Shown here in pieces: positions 1 through 9,620 of a stretch of 64,000 bases of DNA (its first letter is position 1; the number at the start of each line of letters is the position of its first letter). A program made the translations under genes and the position numbers. The notes under the pieces were generated by a model that saw only the letters and a list, made by a program, of their open reading frames with translations, made no database searches and was not told the DNA's origin. The stretch comes from Steinernema hermaphroditum (Eukaryota; Nematoda; Chromadorea; Rhabditida; Steinernematidae). The stretch covers positions 5,952,001-6,016,000 of the forward strand of contig CM059621.1 of the NCBI GenBank assembly GCA_030435675.1, in the 5' to 3' direction.

Positions 1-250
1 ATTTTCTGCGCTTTCAAATTGTACATAAAACGGGTCGGTTTGTACGCGTGACAGTATTTATGGGACACCCTGTAAATAGCCCCACCCCACTCTGAGTCGG
101 CCGAATGTATTACATTTACTGTCGGCACAGTAGATCCTGGATGGAAAGTAAACCATACAATTTTGTTGTCGGATAAATTCTTTATGCAATGGTCCAAGTG
201 GTTTTGGCAGAGGTATGAAAGCTAAAGGTTAAAAATCAAAGGTTAATTTA
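1..250. repeat. Partial Tc1/mariner-like remnant
   Basis: The stretch about 90-220 is recognisably similar to 62,020-62,110 (shared pattern of GGCACA, then CTGGA-GGAAA-TAAAC, then TTGTTG-CCGATAAA), which lies inside a Tc1/mariner-like remnant. No open frame survives. The window edge cuts it, so its full extent is unknown. Confidence 0.35.
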
Positions 251-611
251 AGTTTTGCCATGGGGTGGCTATTTATATGGTCGCCACTGTATCTGCTACA
301 TATCGCGTATCCCAATGTGGAATTATGCATTTATTTAGCGTGTTTCGTCTGGGTGGATTTACTGCGTAATAGCCACAGTCATCGTCGTTCCGGAAGAAAT
401 CGAAGACCGCAATTTGGTCGAGCAACCCAAGAATTGAACTTCGATGGCGTGACAAGATGAAAGGGGTCAGAAGAGCCACTATTCTTCACATAAGTTAAAG
501 GTTCCAGCTTATGGATCCAACCCATGGCGAAACCCGTATAAACTCGGCCAAGATGAGCCACCCATTACATCAGCAAGACTTTCGCTTTCTTCAGGGTATT
601 GTCTCATAAGA

Positions 612-850
612 GACATGGGAGCCGCAAAACCGCTTTTGTGCCGCAAGCGCCCCAGAAACAGAAGATCCGTGGTCATTTCCGAAGTTTCGCCGATTCCGAG
701 ATGCCCCGTGGAGCGCGCCGTCTACGACCGGTTTGACATCTACGCCACGCCAGGGATCAGGCGGGCTGCCACGAGACATCCTTTGTTGTCTATTTTTGGG
801 TGTCATGCAAGGCGAAATGCCTTTGATCCATGAAATAAAGTCGTAAGAGA
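612..850 (+). repeat. Dispersed GC-rich repeat, family R1
   Basis: One of seven copies in this window of a GC-rich repeat. Diagnostic pieces are CGGTTTGACATCTACGCCACG, a block resembling TCTGTTTGTCTATTTTCGG, and the end GCCTTTGATTC-CG-GAAATAAAGTC. This copy runs in the sense direction and is moderately diverged. Short open frames on both strands here are by-products of its GC-rich composition. Confidence 0.6.
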
Positions 851-1146
851 CATGCTGTTTAACTAACTGGTAACAAAATATCGCTGAGGACATGGTTTTC
901 TAAGAATATTTGAAAACAAGGGGGAAAATCTTCGTGCAACAGACTGTATTTGCCTTTCCCGCCCAGTGACTGGCGAGTTGAATAAAAGCTTTGAAGTTGG
1001 AAAAGCTGCTTTAATCAGACGGGACTGGTTGTGTACTGTGTAAAATGCTTGTGCTTGGATCAAAACATCATTTTTCTGTAAACTGACAGTTTTAAACTTT
1101 CACTACCACAACACGAACTTCTTTAAGAAGTGGCTACACAGTGTCA

Positions 1147-1998
1147 TTATTCACGAATATCCAAGAACATCCGGTCATCACGGAATTCAACTTCCAAATC
1201 GCGCCGCTGTGACAATTTGAACATCGATCCATTCGATGTACATCCCAAATTCTGCAGATATGCATAAAGGTGTTCCTTCTTGAAGGAAATATCTGCATCA
1301 ACTGCAAGCTTTTTCAACTCACCATTAGCCCAGCGTTTCAATAAAGACACAGCGGTTTCGTAGTCGAGCATTATGTCCTTGGAATCACTATGCAGTCTGC
1401 GGAAATTGGGGTTTTCAGTCCAAGATGCGACTAAACTCTGGAAGTCTGCAGGCCAGGATTTGTTATGCAACCAGAGTTCCTCGAGATGAACCGATTTCAG
1501 CTGCTTCCTCACAAACCCCTCGCATTCTTCTCCACAATTAGGTGTGATCACAGATTTGAACGAATGTGATCGTCCGAGGAGTTTAAAGAACGGATTCATG
1601 AAGACTGTCGAATCAGGAATCCTGTCGAAGATCAGAAGTCCGCTGTTTGGAGCAATATGAAGGGCGAGAAAAATTTTGGTAAGGGCCTCGTTGAAAGACA
1701 TGGTCTCGCCTTCCAAACATTGTGATAAAAAAATATGCGTGATTCTGTCGTCATTCGAGTTTAAATTGCTTAATGGGACGGGTATGATCTCAACAGGCCT
1801 CACTATTTTCAATAGCTGAATCGTGCAAAGTTTTGTCTTTATGGTAGGAGCCACATACATGCCCAGTTCACGTCTCTTGCCATAGTGATCCGCCGCAACT
1901 CTTCCAAAAGCGCCTTTCAATTCTTGCGCTGTTCCGATGTCTTTCTTCTCCAATTGGCCGAAGACGTCGTCGTAGAAGGCACGCGGAAGGTAGTCCAT
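1147..1998 (-). CDS. F-box/FBA-like nematode protein
   Basis: Single-exon gene of 283 residues. The start at 1998 (MDYLPRAFYDDVFGQ...) is chosen because it gives an N-terminus of the 'MD-LP--F-D-V' type that opens nematode F-box/FBA-like proteins, followed by helix-rich sequence. The C-terminal half has leucine/tryptophan-spaced segments (KSVHLEELWL, KSWPADF, LLKRWANGE) resembling F-box-associated domains. Such proteins usually act as substrate adaptors of SCF ubiquitin ligases and expand rapidly in nematodes. The assignment is by overall pattern only; no catalytic motif exists to confirm it. A second, broken copy lies at 24,358-25,220. Similarity between the two copies also covers about 110 bp upstream and 250 bp downstream, so a whole unit was duplicated, now in opposite orientation. 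Intactness here against decay there suggests this is the functional copy. Confidence 0.5.
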   Translation of the reverse strand: MDYLPRAFYDDVFGQLEKKDIGTAQELKGAFGRVAADHYGKRRELGMYVAPTIKTKLCTIQLLKIVRPVEIIPVPLSNLNSNDDRITHIFLSQCLEGETMSFNEALTKIFLALHIAPNSGLLIFDRIPDSTVFMNPFFKLLGRSHSFKSVITPNCGEECEGFVRKQLKSVHLEELWLHNKSWPADFQSLVASWTENPNFRRLHSDSKDIMLDYETAVSLLKRWANGELKKLAVDADISFKKEHLYAYLQNLGCTSNGSMFKLSQRRDLEVEFRDDRMFLDIRE

Positions 1999-2236
1999 TT
2001 CTTGTCGCTCTGACCTGATCCCGAGATGTTTATCCCCAGTTCGAATGGTTGCAGTGCGACAGTGTGTGATCTGATGCACATTCTCACAAAAAAAATCACA
2101 ATGTGCGATGCGACGCGTCGAGAGAGCAACAGGGAACGCCAGGAACGGGAATGTTTGTGTTCAAAGTATGGACGACATGCGGTTTTTGTAGGCTATTTTG
2201 CTAAGAAAGATGAGAATCTGTGGACACACACAGGAG

Positions 2237-3187
2237 AGAACATCTTACAAGGGAACGTTCCGAAGTGTCCTGCTCGGATCGAGCTGGAAATTGACACACA
2301 GGTAGGCCTTCTTTAGTGTATGTCATCCCCAAAAGGGCACCTGCTTATATGCATACCAGGTCATGTAAACACCCTTCGCCAGTTACGGTCAAACAACTAT
2401 AGCCAACTTCGGCAACGATTGAGAGATGGTGTGTATGGCCGAATCGGGTAGTATCTCGGCTGCCCTTTTTGGGGTTCGGGTTCGACTCCCCTCCCAGCCC
2501 ATATTTTTCTTATCGCTTCTTGAACATATTTAAGTTTGTTTTTGTCTTACTAAAAGGTAGTAATGAAATTTTTTTTAAACAAATTTGAACATTACGGCAA
2601 TGCAGATAAGTGCTAACCGATTCCAAAATATGATACGGTATACATGGCATCACACTGGATTTATTGACGAACACCCTCCTTCTTTCGAAACGCCGGAACA
2701 TTTTTGCTTCAATTTCGACGAAGGGCATCAATGCATGTGTTCCAAAATGCCCGTTCTTCGCTGTGCTCATTGTGAAGGATTCTTGTGTGTTACGCATCTT
2801 GTTGATGTTGAACATAATTGTTAAGGAACACCGTTGTTATAAAAAAATTTGTTCTCATTACTACCTTTTAGTAAGACAAAAACAAACTTAAATATGTTCA
2901 AGAAGCGAGAAGAAAAATATGGGCTGGGAGGGGAGTCGAACCCAAACCCCAAAAAGGGCACCCGAGATACTACCCGATTCGGTCATACACACCATCTCTC
3001 AATCGTTGCCGAAGTTGGCTATAGTTGTTCGACCAAAATTTGCGGAAGGTGTTTACATGACCTGGCATGCGTATAAGCAGGTGCCCTTTTGGAGTTGACA
3101 TTCAGTAATGGAGGCCTATCTGTGTGTCAATTTCCAGCTCGATCCGAGCAGGACACTTCGGAAGGTTCCCTTGTTAGAAAATGTTGC
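2237..3187. mobile_element. Foldback element with ~320 bp inverted arms
   Basis: Two long inverted arms, about 2237-2565 and 2858-3187, are highly similar over their whole length, with scattered substitutions. They enclose a ~290 bp unique spacer. Each arm contains a tRNA-like segment with an A-box-like TGGCCGAATCGGG and a B-box GGTTCGACTCC (2428-2502 on the plus strand, mirrored at 2925-2995). The architecture is that of a foldback transposon, or of two SINE copies inserted head to head. The transcript would form a long hairpin. No transposase is visible. The spacer holds a zinc-finger reading frame. Confidence 0.65.
2600..2824 (+). CDS. Small AN1-type zinc-finger protein
   Basis: Open frame of 74 residues from ATG 2600 to TAA 2822-2824, lying exactly in the spacer of the foldback element. 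The C-terminal third matches the second half of an AN1 zinc finger: PVLRCAHCEGFLCVTHL then HNC, that is C-x2-C-x4-C-x2-H-x5-H-x-C. The Cys-rich stretch just before it (FDEGHQCMC) could supply the remaining ligands. AN1 fingers occur in ubiquitin- and stress-related proteins (ZFAND family). It may be a fragment of a larger gene captured by the element rather than an independent gene; no partner exon is evident within the spacer. Translation is not supported by anything beyond the intact frame and the motif. Confidence 0.5.
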   Translation: MQISANRFQNMIRYTWHHTGFIDEHPPSFETPEHFCFNFDEGHQCMCSKMPVLRCAHCEGFLCVTHLVDVEHNC

Positions 3188-3392
3188 GATGGAGTTTAGG
3201 CCACAGAAACTGAAGAAAAATTGCAAAAACACAACACAACTCCAAGAGCTATACAGGCAACGTCAACCACGATCTTCTGACTGAATCAAAAGAATTTGTT
3301 TCGCGCGAAGATGGCGAACTGCGAGAAGAAAACCTTCTTGAATTTCTCGAATCCATCTTGAAAAGGAGGGCTAGAATGAAAAGCGAAAATAA

Positions 3393-3545
3393 GGAGTCCC
3401 GGCGTTGATGTCGAACCGGTCGGAGGTGGCGCACTTCACGGTGCGTCTGAGAATCGGAAAAACACCGGATGCGGCAGCGAAACATCTTATTCGCGGGAGT
3501 TTGCGGCACAGCGGACGGCTTCGGAGTTAGCGCGGCAGCCGATTT
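3393..3545 (-). repeat. Dispersed repeat R1, truncated copy
   Basis: Antisense fragment of family R1, recognisable by GTTGATGTCGAACCGG and the following GGCGCACTTCACGG...TCTGAGAATCGG. It lies 130 bp past the 3' end of the first Srx-like gene. Diverged and internally deleted. Confidence 0.5.
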
Positions 3546-3676
3546 AACCGAGTGAGTAAAACTTGTGAAGATAAAAGATATTTACGGGGTGACCCAATAG
3601 ATCAAATGCAATTGTTCAAATGTATTGTTTATGTGAGTTAGGGTTACAATTTTACGAAAAAATGTTAAAGCTTTAG

Positions 3677-4925
3677 TTACAGGTTATTCGCGCTGCTGCT
3701 GGGCAGTGTGTGAACCGGTCCTGTACTTGAAGTGTTGGTGGCAACCTGTCGTATGCGTTTCAAAACGAATTTTCGTGCTTCAGGGTTGAAGACGATAATC
3801 GCGGTTCTAAATTGTTTTCATCAACACTTTCTACTGAGGCGAACACGAACGAGTTGATGAAGTCGGTAAAGCGAGTTACGATGAAAGACATTGTTCTGAG
3901 CAAAGCTTTTGAGTCGTCAGTCGAGTTGTCGCCAAAAGAGAGAAGTATGACCTCGATGAACATTGGAATGTTTTGGCAAAAGCTCTAAAACAGCGGCTAT
4001 AATAAGCTATTTGCACAAATTTCGGTACCTGCATAGTAAAACGAACTCGCATTCTGAAGTGAGAATCGGAATTAACGGCCTTGCTTTTCTAAATATCTAA
4101 TCTGATCAAATTTTTGATGCAACTTCTTTTATACCTTGAGCAGAACTAACTTAACTATCGTCGCAGTGTCAATGAGGATCGCTCCCAAACACAAGCTAAC
4201 AGTGCACGTGATATGGAGGAATCGGCCATAGTGAAAGGGTCTCTGCTGTCCAGGCTCTCGGCAGTCCAACATAATGTAGCCATAGTACACAGCGCTGTAG
4301 CCGATCGTGTTGCAGGGAATCACTAAAATCAGATTCTTTGACTGGATTTGCTCATCTTGAACTTACGCTTGAAAGGAACCATCACAACGACAACCATTAG
4401 AACAGCAGCGGCGACGATTCTGAAGTAGTTCGTCCTGCGGAACATCAACTTATAATAGATGGGGAGGTAGACGGAGACAAATCGGTTAACGGCCAGTAGG
4501 ACGTGCATGAGGCAAGACATCGCGGCGAACGAGTAGCCCATCCAGGCGGCCACTATTCCGAGTAGTGGCGAGTAATCAGATCGTTGGCTAAACAGGGACA
4601 TGTCTCAGGTCCTTGAACAAGTCCCCAACCTGATGGTGACATACGAAGAATACACAATATGCAGCACGCTGCTACATATATCCACTATTGTGCGGGTAAC
4701 CAGAATCGACCCGAAGGCGTTGTGAAATATCTTGACGCTGTAGATGATCCAGATGGTTGCTGAACCAAATAAAATTTGAAGAAGACAGAACTACAAGGAG
4801 ACCGGTATTTCCCTCAGAGCTAGGCAGCTTACCAATGCGATCGATCCACCCACGACGATATCCTTAGTGACCACGTAGTTGCGACCCAGAAGCTCCTGGC
4901 CAAAGACCTGGCTGCCGTTGGACAT
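3677..4925 (-). CDS. Srx-like chemoreceptor GPCR, copy A
   Basis: Seven-exon gene, 325 residues: 4925-4833, 4790-4630, 4587-4367, 4322-4135, 4079-4029, 3984-3851 and 3806-3677. All introns are 37-50 nt GT-AG except one of ~55 nt. Seven-transmembrane nematode receptor: exon 3 carries the signature AMSCLMHVLLAVNRFVSVY (end of TM3), exon 4 a CREPGQQRPFHYGRF loop then TM5, and the last exon the cytoplasmic VFNPEARKF after TM7. The 'C--H--LA-NRF--V--P--Y---F' pattern is that of the 7TM_GPCR_Srx Pfam family, putative chemosensory receptors in ciliary membranes of amphid neurons. Two paralogues (9621-12084, 13614-15115) share every exon boundary and phase. Exon 5 uses acceptor AAG|GCC, inferred from the paralogues. 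No breaks are seen, so it looks functional. Confidence 0.82.
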
Positions 4926-5559
4926 TTTCGGAGACGGATGGAATGTTTCTGAATTTATTTCTTGTTTTATAGAGTCGCAGACGTACACACGTGTCTAGTC
5001 AATACAAATGCGTAATCGAGAACAAAAGGGTCGCATTGTCTTAGAGGATATGTGCGCGGCGTTTTTTTACAACTGGTTCGTTAGCATGTTTTCAAATTTG
5101 TTTGTCTTAAGCGGATAGAGAAAAACACATTGCCTAATGACAGATGATTCCTAGCCTCTGAGTATGTTATGCGGCTTTCGTCGGATCCGTTTGCTCTGCA
5201 GAAGGGCCAGAAGGGTCCACAATCACAATCTACATCAGTCATGTTCACAGGAACTCGTGAATCATTCGATGCTGACAAATAACAATTAGCTTAATATATT
5301 GAGGACAACACGCACTTTTAAGAATGTGATTATTTTTGCCACAGCAATCAAAAAAAAGTGTGATTAGATTGCCATTTCCATATCTGCACTCCTAGTTACA
5401 GCTCCGGCGCTGACTCATGCTTAAAGAATTTAGGTTCCACGAGAGTTGCATTCATTTTCATGATCAGTCATAGACAGAAGCATATTCCTTGGTGTGCCGA
5501 TTACCCGGTGTCTGGATGCTGTTTAGATCTCGATTCTCTAACTGTGCAAAAGGGGATGG

Positions 5560-6010
5560 TCTCATATTTGAAGAGAATAGCTGGACAACCCCCCCTCCCC
5601 CATCTGTTTCTTAGGAAGACAACCAAAACGTTATAAAAATGGCCTTGTCGGAGCGCTATGTTCTATTAACGCCAGCATTTCCAATTGGTTAAGCACTGTA
5701 ATAGAGAATGGGGAATCATCCCAGTCCCCATTGAGGACATGCTGTATGTGGGCGGCTCACTCGCAGCTACCATGCATACATAGCTATTCAAAGAGTTCAC
5801 TTCTACTTCATGGATACAGTGGCCAAATGTGGAAAAATGACCTTTGGATTCCCAAAAAGTACGACTGCCCGAGACCGTATCTTTCCAAGTTGACCTCCAC
5901 AATGGCTCTCTATTTTGAGCTGGCAGATTCCTGTTTGAATGGTCGTGTAGCACTCTCTTCGGTCTATCTTGCTGACAAATGAGCTCGTCCACAATGATGA
6001 CATCAGAGGA
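5560..6010 (+). repeat. Degenerate copy of repeat R3
   Basis: Similar over ~400 bp to the internal part of the TA-flanked MITE at 8381-9293. Shared blocks include CATTTCCAATTGGTTA, the CACAGCTACCATGC-like block, TCCCAAAAAGTACGACT and AATGGCTCTCTA. Its terminal inverted repeats are gone, so it is an older relic. Confidence 0.5.
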
Positions 6011-6094
6011 AATCACTCAGAATAAGATCCCCGAAGTGAGTCAATGTTGTCAAAGCTGATGATGGTTGGGTCGAGTGAAATACTTGTCGTTATG

Positions 6095-6545
6095 GAAGTA
6101 AACTGCTTCATGGAAGTAAGTCTGAGCCGAATGAGTTGAGTGAGCGGTCGTTCTCGGCCGTCGTTGTTGGCGCAATGATCGCTTCCGACTCCCAGAAGGC
6201 CTGGAACACCAGGGAGTCGTAGTTCCACCGTCTTGCAAAGACCACCCGCGCCGCCACTCAAGTCAGAAGAACCGCTGCAACTCCAAAGTCTGCGTCGCCA
6301 GCTGAACCGAAAATGAAACTCCGCTCTGTTCGCTGCGCTCCGTCGCCGTGCCTCGACCGGACTCAGCCACTTCGCGACTTCGGAACCCGCGCCAACTAAT
6401 GGCAACGCTGCATTCTCTTCGGATTCGCCTGCTTCACCGAAACCAGAGGAAAATCGGCGACTACGGTGTGATTTGTATCGTTCTTGTGCATTTATAAGAC
6501 GTCCTGCACGGCAAAAGCCGTTGATTCGGGAATATAAATCGTAAA
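6095..6545 (+). repeat. Dispersed repeat, family R2
   Basis: Begins near GAGTTGAGTGAGCGGTCGTTCTCGG and ends near GTTGATTCGGGAATATAAATCG. The same opening block recurs at 60,300 and, reversed, at 17,600-17,650. R2 shares its 3' end pattern (CAAGGCG-AAGCC-TTGATTCG) with R1, so the two are related families. Confidence 0.5.
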
Positions 6546-7770
6546 AGATGGAAGTAAAAGTTGCATTTTGTTATCATTTTCAACCTTGTAACCCAATATA
6601 ATTGACCACGATAAACAATCTACAGCTGACGCGGAAACAACGAGTCATAGGTAAATGCATGTTTTGCATAGACAAATAGCGGACCTTCGTCAATAGGTAA
6701 ATTATAAACAATTGCATGTGAATATCAAAAAAAAAAAAGTATCATTACATGCGAACCAAGACATGTGGGGGAAAATATTTTGTCAGTTAATGAGAGAGTG
6801 TACCAAATCTATCTCATATGACTCACCAACATCTCAAAAAATAAACTTTACCTTGGGCTTGCAGAAAAGCAAAAAGTGAAACCGTCAGACGATATATATG
6901 AAAAACAAAGATCTGTACCACTCCGTATTCAATGCATTGCGATATTTATAGCGTTGATTGTTTGTGAAAAACGGCTACATTTTTTGGTCCAGGTGCTTTG
7001 TTAACGTTAGAGTAAAGTTTGCCAAGTTATAAGGAATGGAGGAGCGTTAGATGCCATGGAGGCGTTTGACTTTGCGGCGCAACGATAAAAAGATCGCGTT
7101 TACCAAGGGGACCGAGCTACCAAAAAAGTGGTCTGCAGAGCATGATTTACAAAAGAACTGTCAACAGCGCTGGCCGCCAATTGGGTTCACTATCCACCGA
7201 AAGATCTTAGTGAGTGTACAAACTTCTGCGCAAAGCCTTCACTGAGGTAGGAGAAGAAGAGCTGTTTTTCATAGCTGCTAACTAATATACACCATTCGTG
7301 TATTTTTTCGAGATGCTCATGCGACTTGACCCGGGTGGTAGGGCGATGCTGATGGTCTTCTTGACAAGATGTGGTTCGGCTTACGTTGCACGCCACGCCG
7401 GTTTTGTTGTATTCTTTATCTTACTTTCGCTATTTTTAATATCTTCTTTGATAGCCTAACGGTCATGACTAACTACTGTTCTTGGCATAAGACAATATGT
7501 CTAGACTGAAGGTGAGAAAGAATGAATAGGGCAAAAAGTAAATATAGCAAGCAAGCATGTGGTCGTCAAAAAACAATTGATGGTAATCATCACCGTTGCG
7601 ATTACAATTTTGACGCTGGGGATCCCGTCCGCGTAATTACGAAGACTACCTTCTCGTTACGACTGACGTTTTTCGAACAATTAGACGGAACAAAGTCAAT
7701 TAAGTGGCCAATACACATTCCAGCTTATTCAGTATGGGAATAAATGGCTGGAGAAATACATGACTTTACA

Positions 7771-7870
7771 CGACTTTATTTCGTGAATCAAAGGCATTTC
7801 GCCTTGCACGACACCGAAAATATACAACCAGAGGATGTCTGGCAGACGGCTTCATCCCTACGTTGCGTTC
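7771..7870 (-). repeat. Dispersed repeat R1, terminal fragment
   Basis: Antisense R1 end: TTTATTTCGTGAATCAAAGGC, then GCCTTGCACGACACCGAAAATATAC and GAGGATGTCTGGCAGACGGC. Only the 3' ~100 bp of the element is present. Confidence 0.55.
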
Positions 7871-8380
7871 ACGTCGAAAAAATTTTATCGGAACCCATGT
7901 TGTCCCATGCGAGAACTACAATAGCACCGCTGCCAAAATTCAACAAATCTTCGAGGAGGTAGGCCCGGAAAGGTTGCTATCTTGACAGTGTTCATTTATT
8001 GAAATATCTTATAGTGACTCCTATACAGCAATAGTGACCACATCAAGATGGCACGACGCCTTTTGGTGCGTCCTTTCGGCAGCCGAAGGTCAGCACTCTC
8101 GGTCTCAACAACAACATCAACGTGTGTGTTGTTAAATACCAGAAGGACGAAGCCGATCGAGCCACCAAGGATGCGAGATGGTTCGAAGCACATCGAGTGG
8201 ACATGTAGAAATATCTCGAGTACGTTGCATTAAAAGTTTTTAGAATGAAACACTTAAACATCCACAATATGAAAGCTCTCTTAGGTAGGTATCGTTAGCT
8301 GCCGCCCCGTAGATCACTGGCCTTCATTTGACAAAACTATAAAGATGTTTTAAAGGGACCCATTTTAAAGGTCATAAATA

Positions 8381-9293
8381 TTGGGTTGTTAAGTTGAAAA
8401 CGGGTCAGCAAATATATTTTATTTTCATAAGTTTTAGTGGATGAAATCGATTAGCGGGCTGTTGAGAAGGGTTAACTATCACTCTACACTATGATTGGCG
8501 ACTTATACATTGCATGCTTTTTGATGTTTGAGGTCTATTCTTTCTCGGTGGTCATATTTTTGGTTCCTCAAGATGGCGAAATGCGAAATTTTATACAGGC
8601 TGCCTATGATATTAATTGTGTGATGAACGGTGACTACTTTGAAACACGTACATCGCTGGGTCTTACCTACCGATTGCACCTAGCTGTGTTGGTTTTATAT
8701 TACAACATGAGCAAATCTCAAAAAGATGGCCTTTTCAAATCACCATGTTCTCTTAACTCCAACATTTCCAATTGGTTATGTTACATAACAAAGATTGGGG
8801 CTATGCAGCAGGTAGCTATCACTCACAGCTACCATGCCCATATACTGACTCCACGAGCTCATTTCTACTTTAAAGTAAAAAGGGCCACATGTTGAAAAAA
8901 TGTAGACCCTTAGATTCCCGAAAAGTCCGACTACCCGAGGTCGTATGTTTCCAAGTTTACCCCTAGAATGGCTCTCTACTTTTAGTTAAGAGATTACAGT
9001 TTGAATGTTCAAATAGCACTTTCTTCGCTCTATCTATCCTGCACCTAAATTCGCACATAAATAACGATAACAGAGAAGAATACTCAAAATAAAAGAAAAA
9101 AGTCGAAAATTGGACCTAAAAAATTTTTTTACTCTAAACTGCTCATGTTCTATGAACGAAGGATCCGGATGCTACCAAAAAAGTCGGCTGATGTTATTAC
9201 GTGCCAACGGTAAATACCTTAAGTGAAATATATGAGTTTTACATAGACAAACAATCGTTGCACGAGTGACCCGTTTTCAACTTAACAACCCAA
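8381..9293. mobile_element. TA-flanked MITE with 27-bp perfect terminal inverted repeats
   Basis: The element starts TTGGGTTGTTAAGTTGAAAA (8381) and ends with its exact reverse complement (9293). The inverted repeats agree perfectly for 27 nt and both ends are flanked by TA, as expected for a Tc1/mariner-type insertion. Length is 913 bp. An open frame of 134 codons (8491-8895) lies inside but has no DDD/DDE transposase motifs and is not recognised, so the element is non-autonomous. Perfect ends imply a fairly recent insertion. Related, older copies lie at 5560-6010 and 31560-31925. Confidence 0.75.
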
Positions 9294-9620
9294 TATTTAC
9301 TTTTCAACTTTCCTACCTTCTAACGAACCAAAAAGGCCTTCAACCGATAAGCAATCACTCCCATGAACATGCGAACTACCTTTAGACCAACAAACATTTT
9401 TCGTCTGTTCCCAACTTCACACCTGTCGTGCAGCACATTCCTAGTAAAAATTATAGCTGTCAGGCAAGTTTATTCTGATAACACACACATAAAGTCTTGC
9501 AGACAAATAAGTACTTCAAAAGGAAAATAGGGGAAACGTTTAAGCTGCTTGGAAATAACACAGGGTGCGCTAGAAATACTGTCACGCCCATTTCAATCAT
9601 TCCGCTGTTTGGCTCAAAGC

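Larger units (their letters stand above)
4926..8380. other. Intergenic region with decayed repeats
   Basis: No gene is supported. It holds a degenerate copy of repeat R3 (5560-6010), an R2 copy (6095-6545) and an R1 fragment (7771-7870). Open frames such as those at 5081-5278, 7051-7245 and 7522-7743 have no recognisable motif, no splice context and no codon signature. Confidence 0.5.

Noticed and set aside
6013..6405. 130-codon minus-strand frame
   Set aside because: Shadow of the GC-rich R2 repeat; no motif and no conservation in the other R2 copies.
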